12,660 bases of DNA, from positions 1 to 12,660 of the forward strand of contig JAABTB010000031.1 of assembly GCA_011390085.1 (NCBI GenBank), written 5' to 3'. This DNA is from Desulfobacula sp. Lineage in GTDB: Bacteria; Desulfobacterota; Desulfobacteria; Desulfobacterales; Desulfobacteraceae. Position 1 is the first letter of the stretch. Each line of letters starts with the position of its first letter. The notes beneath the pieces are model-generated. The model was not told the origin of the DNA. It saw nothing but the letters and a program-made list of their open reading frames with translations, and did not search any database. The translations under genes were made by a program, and so were the position numbers. Below are positions 7,442 through 12,660 of this stretch, in pieces.

Positions 7442-7797
7442 AATGAATGACACGAATTACATTCTACCGGGCCTGAGCCATTTTCTTCATGGCAGCCCTT
7501 GCACTGAGAATGAAATGCATCAGCTCGTGACGGCATGCTTTCATCACCCGTTTCTTCATGACACTGACTGCAGTTGTAGGTTCCGTCATCGTTATGATGG
7601 CAGTCTATGCAATCCAGAGAATAATTGCCGATGTGTCCGGAATGGGTGAATAGAACTTTTCCGCCTTTGTTCTGAAACATCAAACGTATGGGCTCTTCAG
7701 GTGCAGGGGGAGTAAAAGAGGCATAGCAGATAATTCCGGTTACCAGAAAGGTGACCATCATGAATATCGCTATTTTAAGGTCTCGTTGTGATGTCAT
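7438..7797 (-). CDS. Membrane-anchored tetraheme cytochrome c, c3-like
   Basis: This 119-aa protein has an N-terminal hydrophobic segment (about residues 8-27), with no obvious lipobox, likely holding or exporting it to the periplasm. Four CXXCH heme-attachment motifs follow: CIDCH (63-67), CSQCH (76-80), CKGCH (99-103) and CNSCH (113-117). Besides the four motif histidines there are exactly four others, H52, H55, H68 and H96, in a pattern like class III cytochromes (HxxH before the first heme, CXXCHH). Bis-histidine ligation of all four hemes is therefore possible. It is the first gene behind the operon promoter and precedes rnfC. Multiheme cytochromes next to rnf genes are known in some sulfate reducers and in Methanosarcina, where the cytochrome acts with Rnf. 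An electron-exchange partner for Rnf on the periplasmic side is the likely role. I give no symbol because naming is not uniform. Confidence 0.92.
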   Translation of the reverse strand: MTSQRDLKIAIFMMVTFLVTGIICYASFTPPAPEEPIRLMFQNKGGKVLFTHSGHIGNYSLDCIDCHHNDDGTYNCSQCHEETGDESMPSRADAFHSQCKGCHEENGSGPVECNSCHSL

Positions 7798-7857
7798 AAT
7801 ACTTCTCTCTTATCTAAAGGGTTAGAGTTCACTCGACAAACCCACAACTAGGCTGCG

Positions 7858-7886
7858 GTTATATTATATTGCAGCTATGTTGGCAA
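7858..7886 (-). promoter_or_regulatory. Sigma70-type promoter of the cytochrome-rnf operon
   Basis: On the minus strand a -35 TTGCCA (7881-7886) and a -10 TATAAC (7858-7863), each five of six to consensus, are separated by exactly 17 bases. Transcription would start near 7851, giving a leader of about 50 bases before the cytochrome ATG at 7797. A GCTGC/GCAGC inverted repeat with a 14-base spacer (7852-7875) spans the -10 and could be an operator. The promoter lies 18 bases past the rseC stop with no terminator between, so readthrough from upstream is also possible. Confidence 0.65.
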
Positions 7887-7903
7887 GGGGAAAAATAATA
7901 TTT

Positions 7904-8368
7904 TCAGGATAGGGAGCAACCCCCTGAAATGGGGGTGGATTTTTTTCTGACAAGAAATGGTTTATAGGCTTCACGCGTTGAGAGTGACCGGCCTTTTTTC
8001 CGGATCATTAAAAAAGCGGCGCCAAAAAAGAGGGTTCCCAGGACAAGGGAAAGAAGGGATGGGTTTATATGAAAATAGGGGGCAAGGCCGTTTCCAATCA
8101 AGGCGCCCAGGATCAGACATAAAACAGGAAAGACGTATAAGAGAAAAGAGATGACCAGCAGGGGTTTTGCTTCAAGTCCGATGACCACCTGGTCCCCTTT
8201 TTGAACATTAAGGGTGTTTTTGACCGTTAGGACCATCTCTTTTTGGCCATGAAGGGAGGTCCCGCAACTGTCTTTAGAAGAACAGGACGCACAGGTGCCG
8301 GATCTTATGGTTCTGATCCAGGCAAGTGATGAATTTACGTCGGTTACAATTCCATTTTCAGTGATCAT
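7904..8368 (-). CDS. RseC/MucC-family (SoxR-reducing system) membrane protein
   Basis: This 154-aa protein matches the RseC/MucC layout: a short N-terminal soluble region beginning MITENGIVTDV, a cysteine motif CASCSSKDSC (C26, C29, C35), then two membrane helices (about 68-92 and 103-122) and a basic C-terminus. In E. coli, RseC works with the Rnf-like RsxABCDGE complex to keep the SoxR Fe-S sensor reduced; in other bacteria its role is less clear. Its position directly upstream of a full rnf operon on the same strand fits a helper or electron-transfer role for Rnf rather than SoxR specifically. The ATG at 8368 has no strong Shine-Dalgarno sequence, and translation may be coupled to the preceding gene, which ends 17 bases upstream. 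Family call is good; function here is inferred. Confidence 0.85.
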   Translation of the reverse strand: MITENGIVTDVNSSLAWIRTIRSGTCASCSSKDSCGTSLHGQKEMVLTVKNTLNVQKGDQVVIGLEAKPLLVISFLLYVFPVLCLILGALIGNGLAPYFHINPSLLSLVLGTLFFGAAFLMIRKKGRSLSTREAYKPFLVRKKSTPISGGCSLS

Positions 8369-8385
8369 GAATGAGATACTTTTTA

Positions 8386-8676
8386 TCAGGCGACAATATT
8401 GACAATCCGGCTGGTTTCATATGCCTTTGCAGCACTCTGTCGGCCTTGATCAACAGGCGGGGCGGATTGGGTTTTTAATTTTTCCCGGTTTGCGTCAAAA
8501 GCCATTTTTTCCTGTGCCTTCTCGCTGATATTAACCTCAAAAGCCTTTTGGGCGTCGGCAGTATTTTCCTTTGCCGATTCGGTTCTTGATGCGTCACGGT
8601 TCCGGCTTTGAAGCAGGGTCTGATCAACCTGAGCTGTTGTGTATGCTGAGATCCCTTTTGAGCTGTTGATATTCAT
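8386..8676 (-). CDS. Small hypothetical protein, probably disordered
   Basis: I do not recognise this 96-aa protein. It is rich in Ala, Gln, Ser, Lys and Glu, has no cysteine, no signal peptide and no membrane segment, and looks largely disordered or helical. A short stretch FEVNISEKAQEKM (46-58) faintly resembles motifs in small flagellar or anti-sigma proteins, but that is not enough to assign a function. It is supported as a real gene by a good ribosome site (GAGAGGGAAAG before the ATG), a plausible promoter upstream, and close spacing to rseC (17 bases), with which it is probably cotranscribed. Confidence 0.7.
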   Translation of the reverse strand: MNINSSKGISAYTTAQVDQTLLQSRNRDASRTESAKENTADAQKAFEVNISEKAQEKMAFDANREKLKTQSAPPVDQGRQSAAKAYETSRIVNIVA

Positions 8677-8720
8677 GGCTTTCCCTCTCTATGTATCCGT
8701 GTGCTTTTTGCTTTCTTAAG

Positions 8721-8749
8721 AGAGTAACCCTGTTATGGAATGATGTCAA
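8721..8749 (-). promoter_or_regulatory. Possible promoter for the hypothetical-rseC genes
   Basis: A perfect -35 TTGACA-type element (TGTCAA on the plus strand; five bases read TTGACA as far as 8744) is followed after 17 bases by TACTCT (8721-8726), a weak -10. Transcription would begin near 8715, about 40 bases before the ATG at 8676. It faces away from the tRNA promoter, with its -35 about 20 bases from the other -35. Confidence 0.45.
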
Positions 8750-8768
8750 ATTTTTTATGGTTTTTTCC

Positions 8769-8795
8769 TTGACAAAAAAAAACGGCTGATATACT
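8769..8795 (+). promoter_or_regulatory. Promoter of the tRNA-Asn gene
   Basis: A perfect -35 TTGACA (8769-8774) is followed by an extended -10, TGATATACT (TATACT at 8790-8795). The spacer is 15 bases, shorter than ideal, but the TGn extension can compensate. The start would be near 8802, about 20 bases before the mature tRNA 5' end. Confidence 0.6.
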
Positions 8796-8822
8796 CTCTC
8801 CAGGTCTTTACAAAGGCGCTGC

Positions 8823-8898
8823 TCCCCAGTAGCTCAGTTGGCAGAGCAATTGGCTGTTAACCAATGGGTCCGCGGTTCAAGTCCGTGCTGGGGAGCCA
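8823..8898 (+). tRNA. tRNA-Asn (anticodon GTT)
   Basis: The 76-base sequence folds as a full cloverleaf: acceptor stem TCCCCAG/CTGGGGA (8823-8829 with 8888-8894), D stem GCTC/GAGC, anticodon stem ATTGG/CCAAT with loop CTGTTAA (anticodon GTT at 8856-8858), the T-loop GGTTCAAGTCC region, discriminator G8895, and an encoded CCA at 8896-8898. It has its own promoter and terminator and is a stand-alone gene between two oppositely transcribed operons. Confidence 0.97.
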
Positions 8899-8912
8899 AC
8901 CCAATAAAACTT

Positions 8913-8946
8913 ATCCCTATAATTCATTTTATAGGGATTTTTTATT
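8913..8946 (+). terminator. Rho-independent terminator of tRNA-Asn
   Basis: A 10-bp inverted repeat ATCCCTATAA / TTATAGGGAT with a 6-base loop is followed by TTTTTATTT on the plus strand. It begins 14 bases after the tRNA CCA end. Read on the minus strand the stem is followed by AAGTTTTATTGG, so it might also stop transcripts coming from the gene that ends at 8971. Confidence 0.85.
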
Positions 8947-8960
8947 TCCATTCGTTGTTC

Positions 8961-8980
8961 CCGGCAAATTCTATTGCCGG
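8961..8980 (-). repeat. Short hairpin over the AI-2E-family gene's stop codon
   Basis: CCGGCAA and TTGCCGG form a perfect 7-bp stem with a 6-base loop; the TAG stop (8971-8973) lies in the loop. No T tract follows on the minus strand. It may stabilise the 3' end of the message, or be chance. Confidence 0.35.
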
Positions 8981-10086
8981 TCCAGATCAGACAGAAATGA
9001 CTTAAATTCAATCCCATAGATGTGCAGCAGAACCAGGGCAAGACCAAAGAGCAGCGGGCCATAGAGCAGGCCCAGCAGGCCGAAACTGCTGATTCCGCCC
9101 AGGATGGAGAAAAAAATGAGAAGGGTATTCATCTCCGACCCGTTCTGCATGAAAAGGGGTCGAAGGAGATTATCAATCCCGCCTACGATGATGATGCACC
9201 AGATCGTAAGAAACAGGGAGAGCCAAGGGCTTCCGGAAAGAACGAGATAAACCGCTGCCGGCACCCAGACCAGGGCGGTTCCCACCATGGGAATCAGTGA
9301 GGCAAAGGCCATGACCATGCCCCAGAACAAACCGGGGAGACCACAGATATAAAAGGCGATTCCACCTGCAAGACCCTGGGCCAGGGCCGTGACAAAGGTT
9401 CCGAGCAGGGCGGATTTGGCGATTTCCTTGATTTTAAGGATGATCTGCATTTCCTGGCTCCGGCTCATGGGGGCCAGGTGCAGGACCCGGTTCAAGATCC
9501 GGCTTTCATCCCGGATCAGAAAGAAAAAGGTGAAAAGCATCAGGCAGAATTTTCCGATAAGGGAGCCGATGTTTCCTACCAGTTGCCCTCCCTGGTTTAA
9601 AAGTGTTTTTCCCAGTTTCGAGGTGGTGTCCAGCACCAGTTTGTCTATCTCCAGATCGGCAAGGTTCAGGTCCGGGAAGATCTTACGGGCGTCGGGAAGC
9701 TGAGTGTTTACCCAGGCATAGAGCTTGACGGTCAGGGGGTGCTCCAGAAGGGTTTTGTATTTTTCATCGGCGATCCAGTCATACATGGCATTAAACGATG
9801 AAACGCCTTGCTGGATCAGTGAAAGCAGCAGGAACACCAGGGGAATGACGACCACGATGGTGAGCAGGAGGCAGGAGACGAAGGCTGAGAGGTTTTTCCG
9901 GTTGCCCAGAACGGTTTCGATCCGCCGGTGAACCGGGCTTGCCACCGAGGAAAGAATCAAGGCCAGCAGGATGGTGTGGATATAGGGCCGGATGATGGAG
10001 AAACATCCCAGAAACACGATCCCCATGAGAAAAAAAAGGAAATAGTGGGAGCTGGGTTGAAAATTTTTTGTTTGTTTTTGTGGCAT
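8971..10086 (-). CDS. AI-2E/PerM-family membrane transporter
   Basis: This 371-aa protein has the layout of the AI-2E transporter (PerM, YdiK, TqsA) superfamily: two N-terminal membrane helices (about 15-52), a third near 66-90, a central soluble amphipathic stretch (about 95-175), then a block of hydrophobic helices with the conserved ALAQGLAGGIAFYICGLPG (about 235-253) and SLIPMVGTALVWVPAAVYL (about 264-282), and a terminal GLLYGPLLFGLALVLL. Members have been linked to quorum-signal export, Na+/H+ antiport or unknown substrates, so the cargo cannot be named. It starts 26 bases after the ZnuB-like gene and is probably last in that operon, but no functional link to metal uptake is evident. 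Confidence 0.85.
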   Translation of the reverse strand: MPQKQTKNFQPSSHYFLFFLMGIVFLGCFSIIRPYIHTILLALILSSVASPVHRRIETVLGNRKNLSAFVSCLLLTIVVVIPLVFLLLSLIQQGVSSFNAMYDWIADEKYKTLLEHPLTVKLYAWVNTQLPDARKIFPDLNLADLEIDKLVLDTTSKLGKTLLNQGGQLVGNIGSLIGKFCLMLFTFFFLIRDESRILNRVLHLAPMSRSQEMQIILKIKEIAKSALLGTFVTALAQGLAGGIAFYICGLPGLFWGMVMAFASLIPMVGTALVWVPAAVYLVLSGSPWLSLFLTIWCIIIVGGIDNLLRPLFMQNGSEMNTLLIFFSILGGISSFGLLGLLYGPLLFGLALVLLHIYGIEFKSFLSDLDRQ

Positions 10087-10112
10087 AAGGTTTCAATCCC
10101 CCCTGAAATCCG

Positions 10113-10955
10113 TCAGTTTTTGATCCATTTGTGAAATATGAGCAGTGTCAGATACGTGGCGCCGCTTAAGATAATAATGGTAGGCCCGCTGGAAAGACTG
10201 AGGGTATAGCTTAACAAGAGGCCGGCCGTGGTAAAAAATGCACACAGGAGGATGGAAAAAAGCATCATCTGCCAGAGTCGTTTTGCATAAAAAGAGGCAA
10301 TGGCCGAAGGGATGGTAAGAAGGGCGATGACCAGGACGATCCCCACGATTCTGACCAGGAGAACTACCGTAAGGGCGGTCAGAACCAAAAGCAGGAGATA
10401 GAAAAAACTGGTATTGAGCCCCCTCAGGGACATGAATTCGCTGTCAAAGCAGACACTGAAAAACCGGTTGAAAAAAAGAATACTGAGGCCGAGAACCGTT
10501 ACATCCAGGCAGGAGACAAAAATCAGGTCTTTTTTTGAAATCAGGAGGATGTCCCCGAAGAGATAGGAGGAAAGATTGAAATACCCGGCGGTCCTGTCGA
10601 TGAAGAGGATACCGGCGGCCATGCCCACGGCCCATATGGTTCCGATGATGGTGTCTTCCCTTTCTTTGGCATGGAGGCTGACAAGTCCTATGATAACGGC
10701 CGAGATAACCGCCGCAAGCGTGGCGCCGAGGATGGGATCAAACCAGGAAAGCCCGACATTGACCTGGAGAAAAATAGCCAGGCCGATGCCGCCGAAAACA
10801 GAATGGGAAATGGCGCCGGCCAGGTATCCGATTCTTTTGATGGTGACAAAGGTGCCGATGATGCCAAAGGAAACGGATGCAAGACCGCCCATGACCAAGG
10901 CATATCTTAAAAACAGGTTGTCCGGGTCCAGGAGGGCCTGTATGGCTTCAATCAT
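10113..10955 (-). CDS. Zinc/manganese-type ABC transporter permease (ZnuB-like)
   Basis: This is an integral membrane permease of the ABC-3 family, which imports zinc or manganese with a cluster A-I binding protein. It has about eight hydrophobic segments and the family's early motif RIGYLAGAISHSVFGGIGLAIF, plus the permease-ATPase contact region before GIVLVIALLTIPSAIA. I prefer the ATG at 10955 (MIEAIQALLDP), because it has AAGG eight bases upstream and matches where homologues usually begin. In-frame ATGs at 10970 and 10988 would lengthen it by 5 or 11 residues and lack a good ribosome site. It overlaps the end of the ATPase gene by 8 bases, implying translational coupling. The metal cannot be read from the sequence, so no symbol is given. 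Confidence 0.9.
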   Translation of the reverse strand: MIEAIQALLDPDNLFLRYALVMGGLASVSFGIIGTFVTIKRIGYLAGAISHSVFGGIGLAIFLQVNVGLSWFDPILGATLAAVISAVIIGLVSLHAKEREDTIIGTIWAVGMAAGILFIDRTAGYFNLSSYLFGDILLISKKDLIFVSCLDVTVLGLSILFFNRFFSVCFDSEFMSLRGLNTSFFYLLLLVLTALTVVLLVRIVGIVLVIALLTIPSAIASFYAKRLWQMMLFSILLCAFFTTAGLLLSYTLSLSSGPTIIILSGATYLTLLIFHKWIKN

Positions 10956-11703
10956 GGCTGTGGCCTTCATGGCTGCACCGGTGATCATGCCGGACCATCT
11001 TCAGATCCCCGTGATAAATATCCTTTATCAGCAATCCGTTCATAATGGTGGTGGGATGAATCACCACTTTCCGGTTCACGCAGATGACGCTTTTTACATA
11101 TTTTGAAACAAAGCCCAGGTCATGGGAAACCACAAGAATGGTCATTTTTAAGTTCAAGGCCTGAAGAATGGAAAAAAGGTTGACCTCTGTTTCATGGTCC
11201 ACATTGGCGGTGGGCTCGTCCAGCAAGAGGATGGCCGGTCGGCTGCAAAGGGCTCTGGCAATGAGAATGCGCTGTCTCTGACCCCCGGAAAGCTCGTTAA
11301 AGCCTGTAGCGGCAAAGCCGGTCATCCCGACTTCATCAATTGCAGCCAAGGCTTCGGAGCGGTCTTTTTTTGAAAACCAGAAGGTTTTTTCGGCCAGTCT
11401 TCCCATGAGCACCACATCCATGACCGTTGCAGGGAAATTCATGTCCAGGGGAGCGTACTGGGGCATATACCCTATTTTCTGTCTGGCCTGCGCAGGTGGT
11501 TTTCCAAATATGCGGATCCGTCCTTGATCGGGTTTGAGCAGGCCGAGGATGAGTTTTAAAAGAGTGGTTTTCCCGCCGCCGTTGGGCCCGACAATGCTCG
11601 CAAATTCACCCTTTTGAATGAAAAGGGTTACATCCTCCAGAATCTTGTTCTGTTTGTAAGCAAATGAAACATTTTCCAATATGATGTCGTGATCGGTTTT
11701 CAT
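10948..11703 (-). CDS. Zinc/manganese-type ABC transporter ATPase (ZnuC-like) with histidine-rich tail
   Basis: This 251-aa ABC ATPase powers import through the adjacent permease. All motifs are present: Walker A GPNGGGKT (39-46), Q-loop MPQYAPLD (80-87), signature LSGGQ (138-142), Walker B ILLLDEP (158-164) and H-switch SHD (193-195). MPQYAPLDMNFPATVMDVVLMGR is typical of the ZnuC/MntB group. The C-terminus is rich in metal ligands (HDHRCSHEGHSHD, six His and one Cys in 13 residues), in line with a zinc-related role. No Shine-Dalgarno sequence precedes the ATG, and the best promoter would give a leader of only about five bases. No substrate-binding protein gene is in the window, so the transporter is incomplete as seen here. 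Confidence 0.92.
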   Translation of the reverse strand: MKTDHDIILENVSFAYKQNKILEDVTLFIQKGEFASIVGPNGGGKTTLLKLILGLLKPDQGRIRIFGKPPAQARQKIGYMPQYAPLDMNFPATVMDVVLMGRLAEKTFWFSKKDRSEALAAIDEVGMTGFAATGFNELSGGQRQRILIARALCSRPAILLLDEPTANVDHETEVNLFSILQALNLKMTILVVSHDLGFVSKYVKSVICVNRKVVIHPTTIMNGLLIKDIYHGDLKMVRHDHRCSHEGHSHD

Positions 11704-11714
11704 AGAGTTTGAAT

Positions 11715-11743
11715 TTTATACCATTGATGCTTGTTTTGGGCAA
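11715..11743 (-). promoter_or_regulatory. Promoter of the ABC transporter operon, with possible operator
   Basis: On the minus strand TTGCCC (11738-11743) and TATAAA (11715-11720) are separated by 17 bases. The predicted start near 11708 leaves about five bases before the ATG at 11703, so the mRNA would be nearly leaderless. A TTGTT-N6-AACAA inverted repeat (11731-11746) overlaps the -35 and could bind a regulator, for example of the Fur/Zur type, though it is not a textbook Zur box. Confidence 0.55.
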
Positions 11744-11772
11744 CAATTTTCACCTGGCCGGTCTATTAATGC

Positions 11773-11800
11773 TTGACAGACAAACCCTCACAAGAATAAT
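11773..11800 (+). promoter_or_regulatory. Promoter of the response-regulator gene
   Basis: A perfect -35 TTGACA (11773-11778) and a -10 AATAAT (11795-11800) with a 16-base spacer point to the right. The start would fall near 11807, about 58 bases before the first ATG at 11865. It lies back to back with the transporter promoter. Confidence 0.55.
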
Positions 11801-11817
11801 GTTTCAGAAAATGAAAC
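11801..11817. repeat. Inverted repeat at the predicted start of the response-regulator transcript
   Basis: GTTTCA and TGAAAC form a perfect 6-bp dyad around a 5-base A-rich centre. It directly follows the plus-strand -10 and covers the predicted transcription start, a classic place for a repressor operator. The protein that binds it cannot be inferred. Confidence 0.45.
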
Positions 11818-11864
11818 GCCGGTGCAAGAAGGCATGTATATAAAGTTCATACTAAGATAAGGCA

Positions 11865-12660
11865 ATGGATGTGGAAGACAATAGCAGATACAAAATTCTG
11901 ACCATTGATGATGAAGCGTATATCCGTCAGAGCATCCGGACCTATCTGGAAGATTATGAATTCACTGTTTTTGAAGCGGAAAACGGGAGAAAAGGCATTG
12001 AGGTCTTTGACCGGGAGCATCCGGACCTGGTCCTGCTGGATTTGAGAATGCCGGAGATGGATGGGCTTCAGGTTCTGGAAGTATTGCGGGACAAAGCACC
12101 GGATATTCCACTGGTGGTCGCTTCCGGGACAGGAAATATTTCTGCCGTGGTTGAGGCCCTTCACCTGGGGGCCTGGGATTATATCCTCAAACCCATTGAG
12201 GACCTGAGCGTTTTATACCATTCCGTGCAAAAATGTTTAAAGGAAAGCCGGCTTAAGAAGGAAAATCAGAAATACCAGGAACGGCTCGAGGAGCTTGTCA
12301 TTGAAAGGACAAGGGAACTCAAGAAGAGCGAAGAACGCTATAGAGCCGTTTTTGAATATACCGGAACGGCCGCCGTTATCATTGAACCCGATGATACCAT
12401 TTCCATGGTCAATTCAAAATTTGCCGAGCTTGCCGGCATGGCCCGCCAGGATATTGTGGACAAGAAAAAATGGTATGATTTTGTGGCTTCCGATGACATT
12501 CAGGTCATGCGGAATTATTTTGAAGCACGGGTGAATCTGAAAACAGAGAATTATGCACCCATGCAGTATGAAATCAAATTTACCGGCAATAACGGGGAAG
12601 AAAAATTTGTCTATGTCAGTCTCGGGGTGATTCCCGGAACCGATAAAGCCGTTGTTTCAT
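11865..12660 (+). CDS. Response-regulator receiver with PAS domain, probably a hybrid sensor kinase (partial)
   Basis: The open frame runs off the right edge; 265 codons are visible. Residues 9-125 form a CheY-like receiver with the acidic pair D15/D16, phosphoacceptor D59 in LLDLRMPEMDG, S87 in VVASGTG and K109 in YILKP. A charged coiled-coil linker follows (about 126-155, ending RTRELKKSEERYRAVFEYTG), a phrase typical of the entry to a PAS domain, and PAS sequence continues to the edge. This order (receiver, coiled coil, PAS) usually leads to a histidine kinase, or sometimes a GGDEF or other output domain; the output is outside the window. AAGG lies only two bases from the ATG at 11865 but eight from an in-frame GTG at 11871, so the true start may be the GTG. 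It is divergent from the transporter operon. Confidence 0.85.
   Translation, partial: MDVEDNSRYKILTIDDEAYIRQSIRTYLEDYEFTVFEAENGRKGIEVFDREHPDLVLLDLRMPEMDGLQVLEVLRDKAPDIPLVVASGTGNISAVVEALHLGAWDYILKPIEDLSVLYHSVQKCLKESRLKKENQKYQERLEELVIERTRELKKSEERYRAVFEYTGTAAVIIEPDDTISMVNSKFAELAGMARQDIVDKKKWYDFVASDDIQVMRNYFEARVNLKTENYAPMQYEIKFTGNNGEEKFVYVSLGVIPGTDKAVVS

Noticed and set aside
10576..11106. Plus-strand open frame of 176 codons across the permease/ATPase junction
   Set aside because: It is antisense to two genes with clear family motifs and has a low-complexity, Met/Pro-rich translation.
11847..12164. Minus-strand open frame of 105 codons
   Set aside because: It is antisense to the receiver domain, whose DD/D/T-S/K residues are all intact on the plus strand.
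1..12660. CRISPR arrays, insertion sequences, integrase or attachment sites, including at the tRNA-Asn gene
   Set aside because: No regularly spaced repeats, transposase-like frames, terminal inverted repeats or duplicated tRNA 3' end were seen.

Overview
The window looks like a chromosomal segment of an anaerobic, sulfate-reducing-type deltaproteobacterium, probably Desulfobacterales. Three things suggest this: a complete Rnf operon in the order cytochrome-CDGEAB, a small tetraheme c3-like cytochrome encoded with it, and an RnfB fused to a GltD/NfnB-like NAD(P)H oxidoreductase. The assignment is inferred from gene content and protein style only. Almost every base is coding and there is no sign of mobile DNA. 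The longest gap without a gene is about 160 bases.

Layout. Positions 50-1069 (minus) hold the murein lytic transglycosylase MltG, set off from its upstream neighbour by a strong hairpin at 1088-1118. Positions 1151-7797 (minus) hold the Rnf operon, transcribed from the right: tetraheme cytochrome c, rnfC, rnfD, rnfG, rnfE, rnfA, rnfB-fusion. A good sigma70-type promoter lies just upstream of the cytochrome gene (7858-7886). Further upstream on the same strand are an RseC-family membrane protein (7904-8368) and a small hypothetical protein (8386-8676). A divergent tRNA-Asn(GTT) with its own promoter and terminator is at 8823-8898 (plus). Positions 8971-11703 (minus) hold an apparent operon of a ZnuC-like ATPase, a ZnuB-like permease and an AI-2E/PerM-family membrane protein. 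From 11865 to the right edge (plus) is the start of a response-regulator protein with a receiver, a coiled coil and a PAS domain, cut off by the end of the window.

How the genes work together. Rnf normally couples ferredoxin:NAD+ electron transfer to ion translocation across the membrane. Here the usual parts are rearranged. RnfC keeps its two 4Fe-4S clusters and SLBB-like region but appears to lack the glycine-rich NADH/FMN motif. RnfD appears to lack the threonine that normally carries covalent FMN. RnfB carries a complete FAD- and NAD(P)H-binding module on its C-terminus. A membrane-anchored tetraheme cytochrome leads the operon. The most interesting reading is an Rnf variant whose pyridine-nucleotide site has moved from RnfC to RnfB and whose other end may feed a periplasmic cytochrome pool. 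This is a hypothesis built from motif comparison by eye, not an established result. RseC, whose family works with the Rnf-like Rsx complex in enterics, lies directly upstream and may share the transcript.
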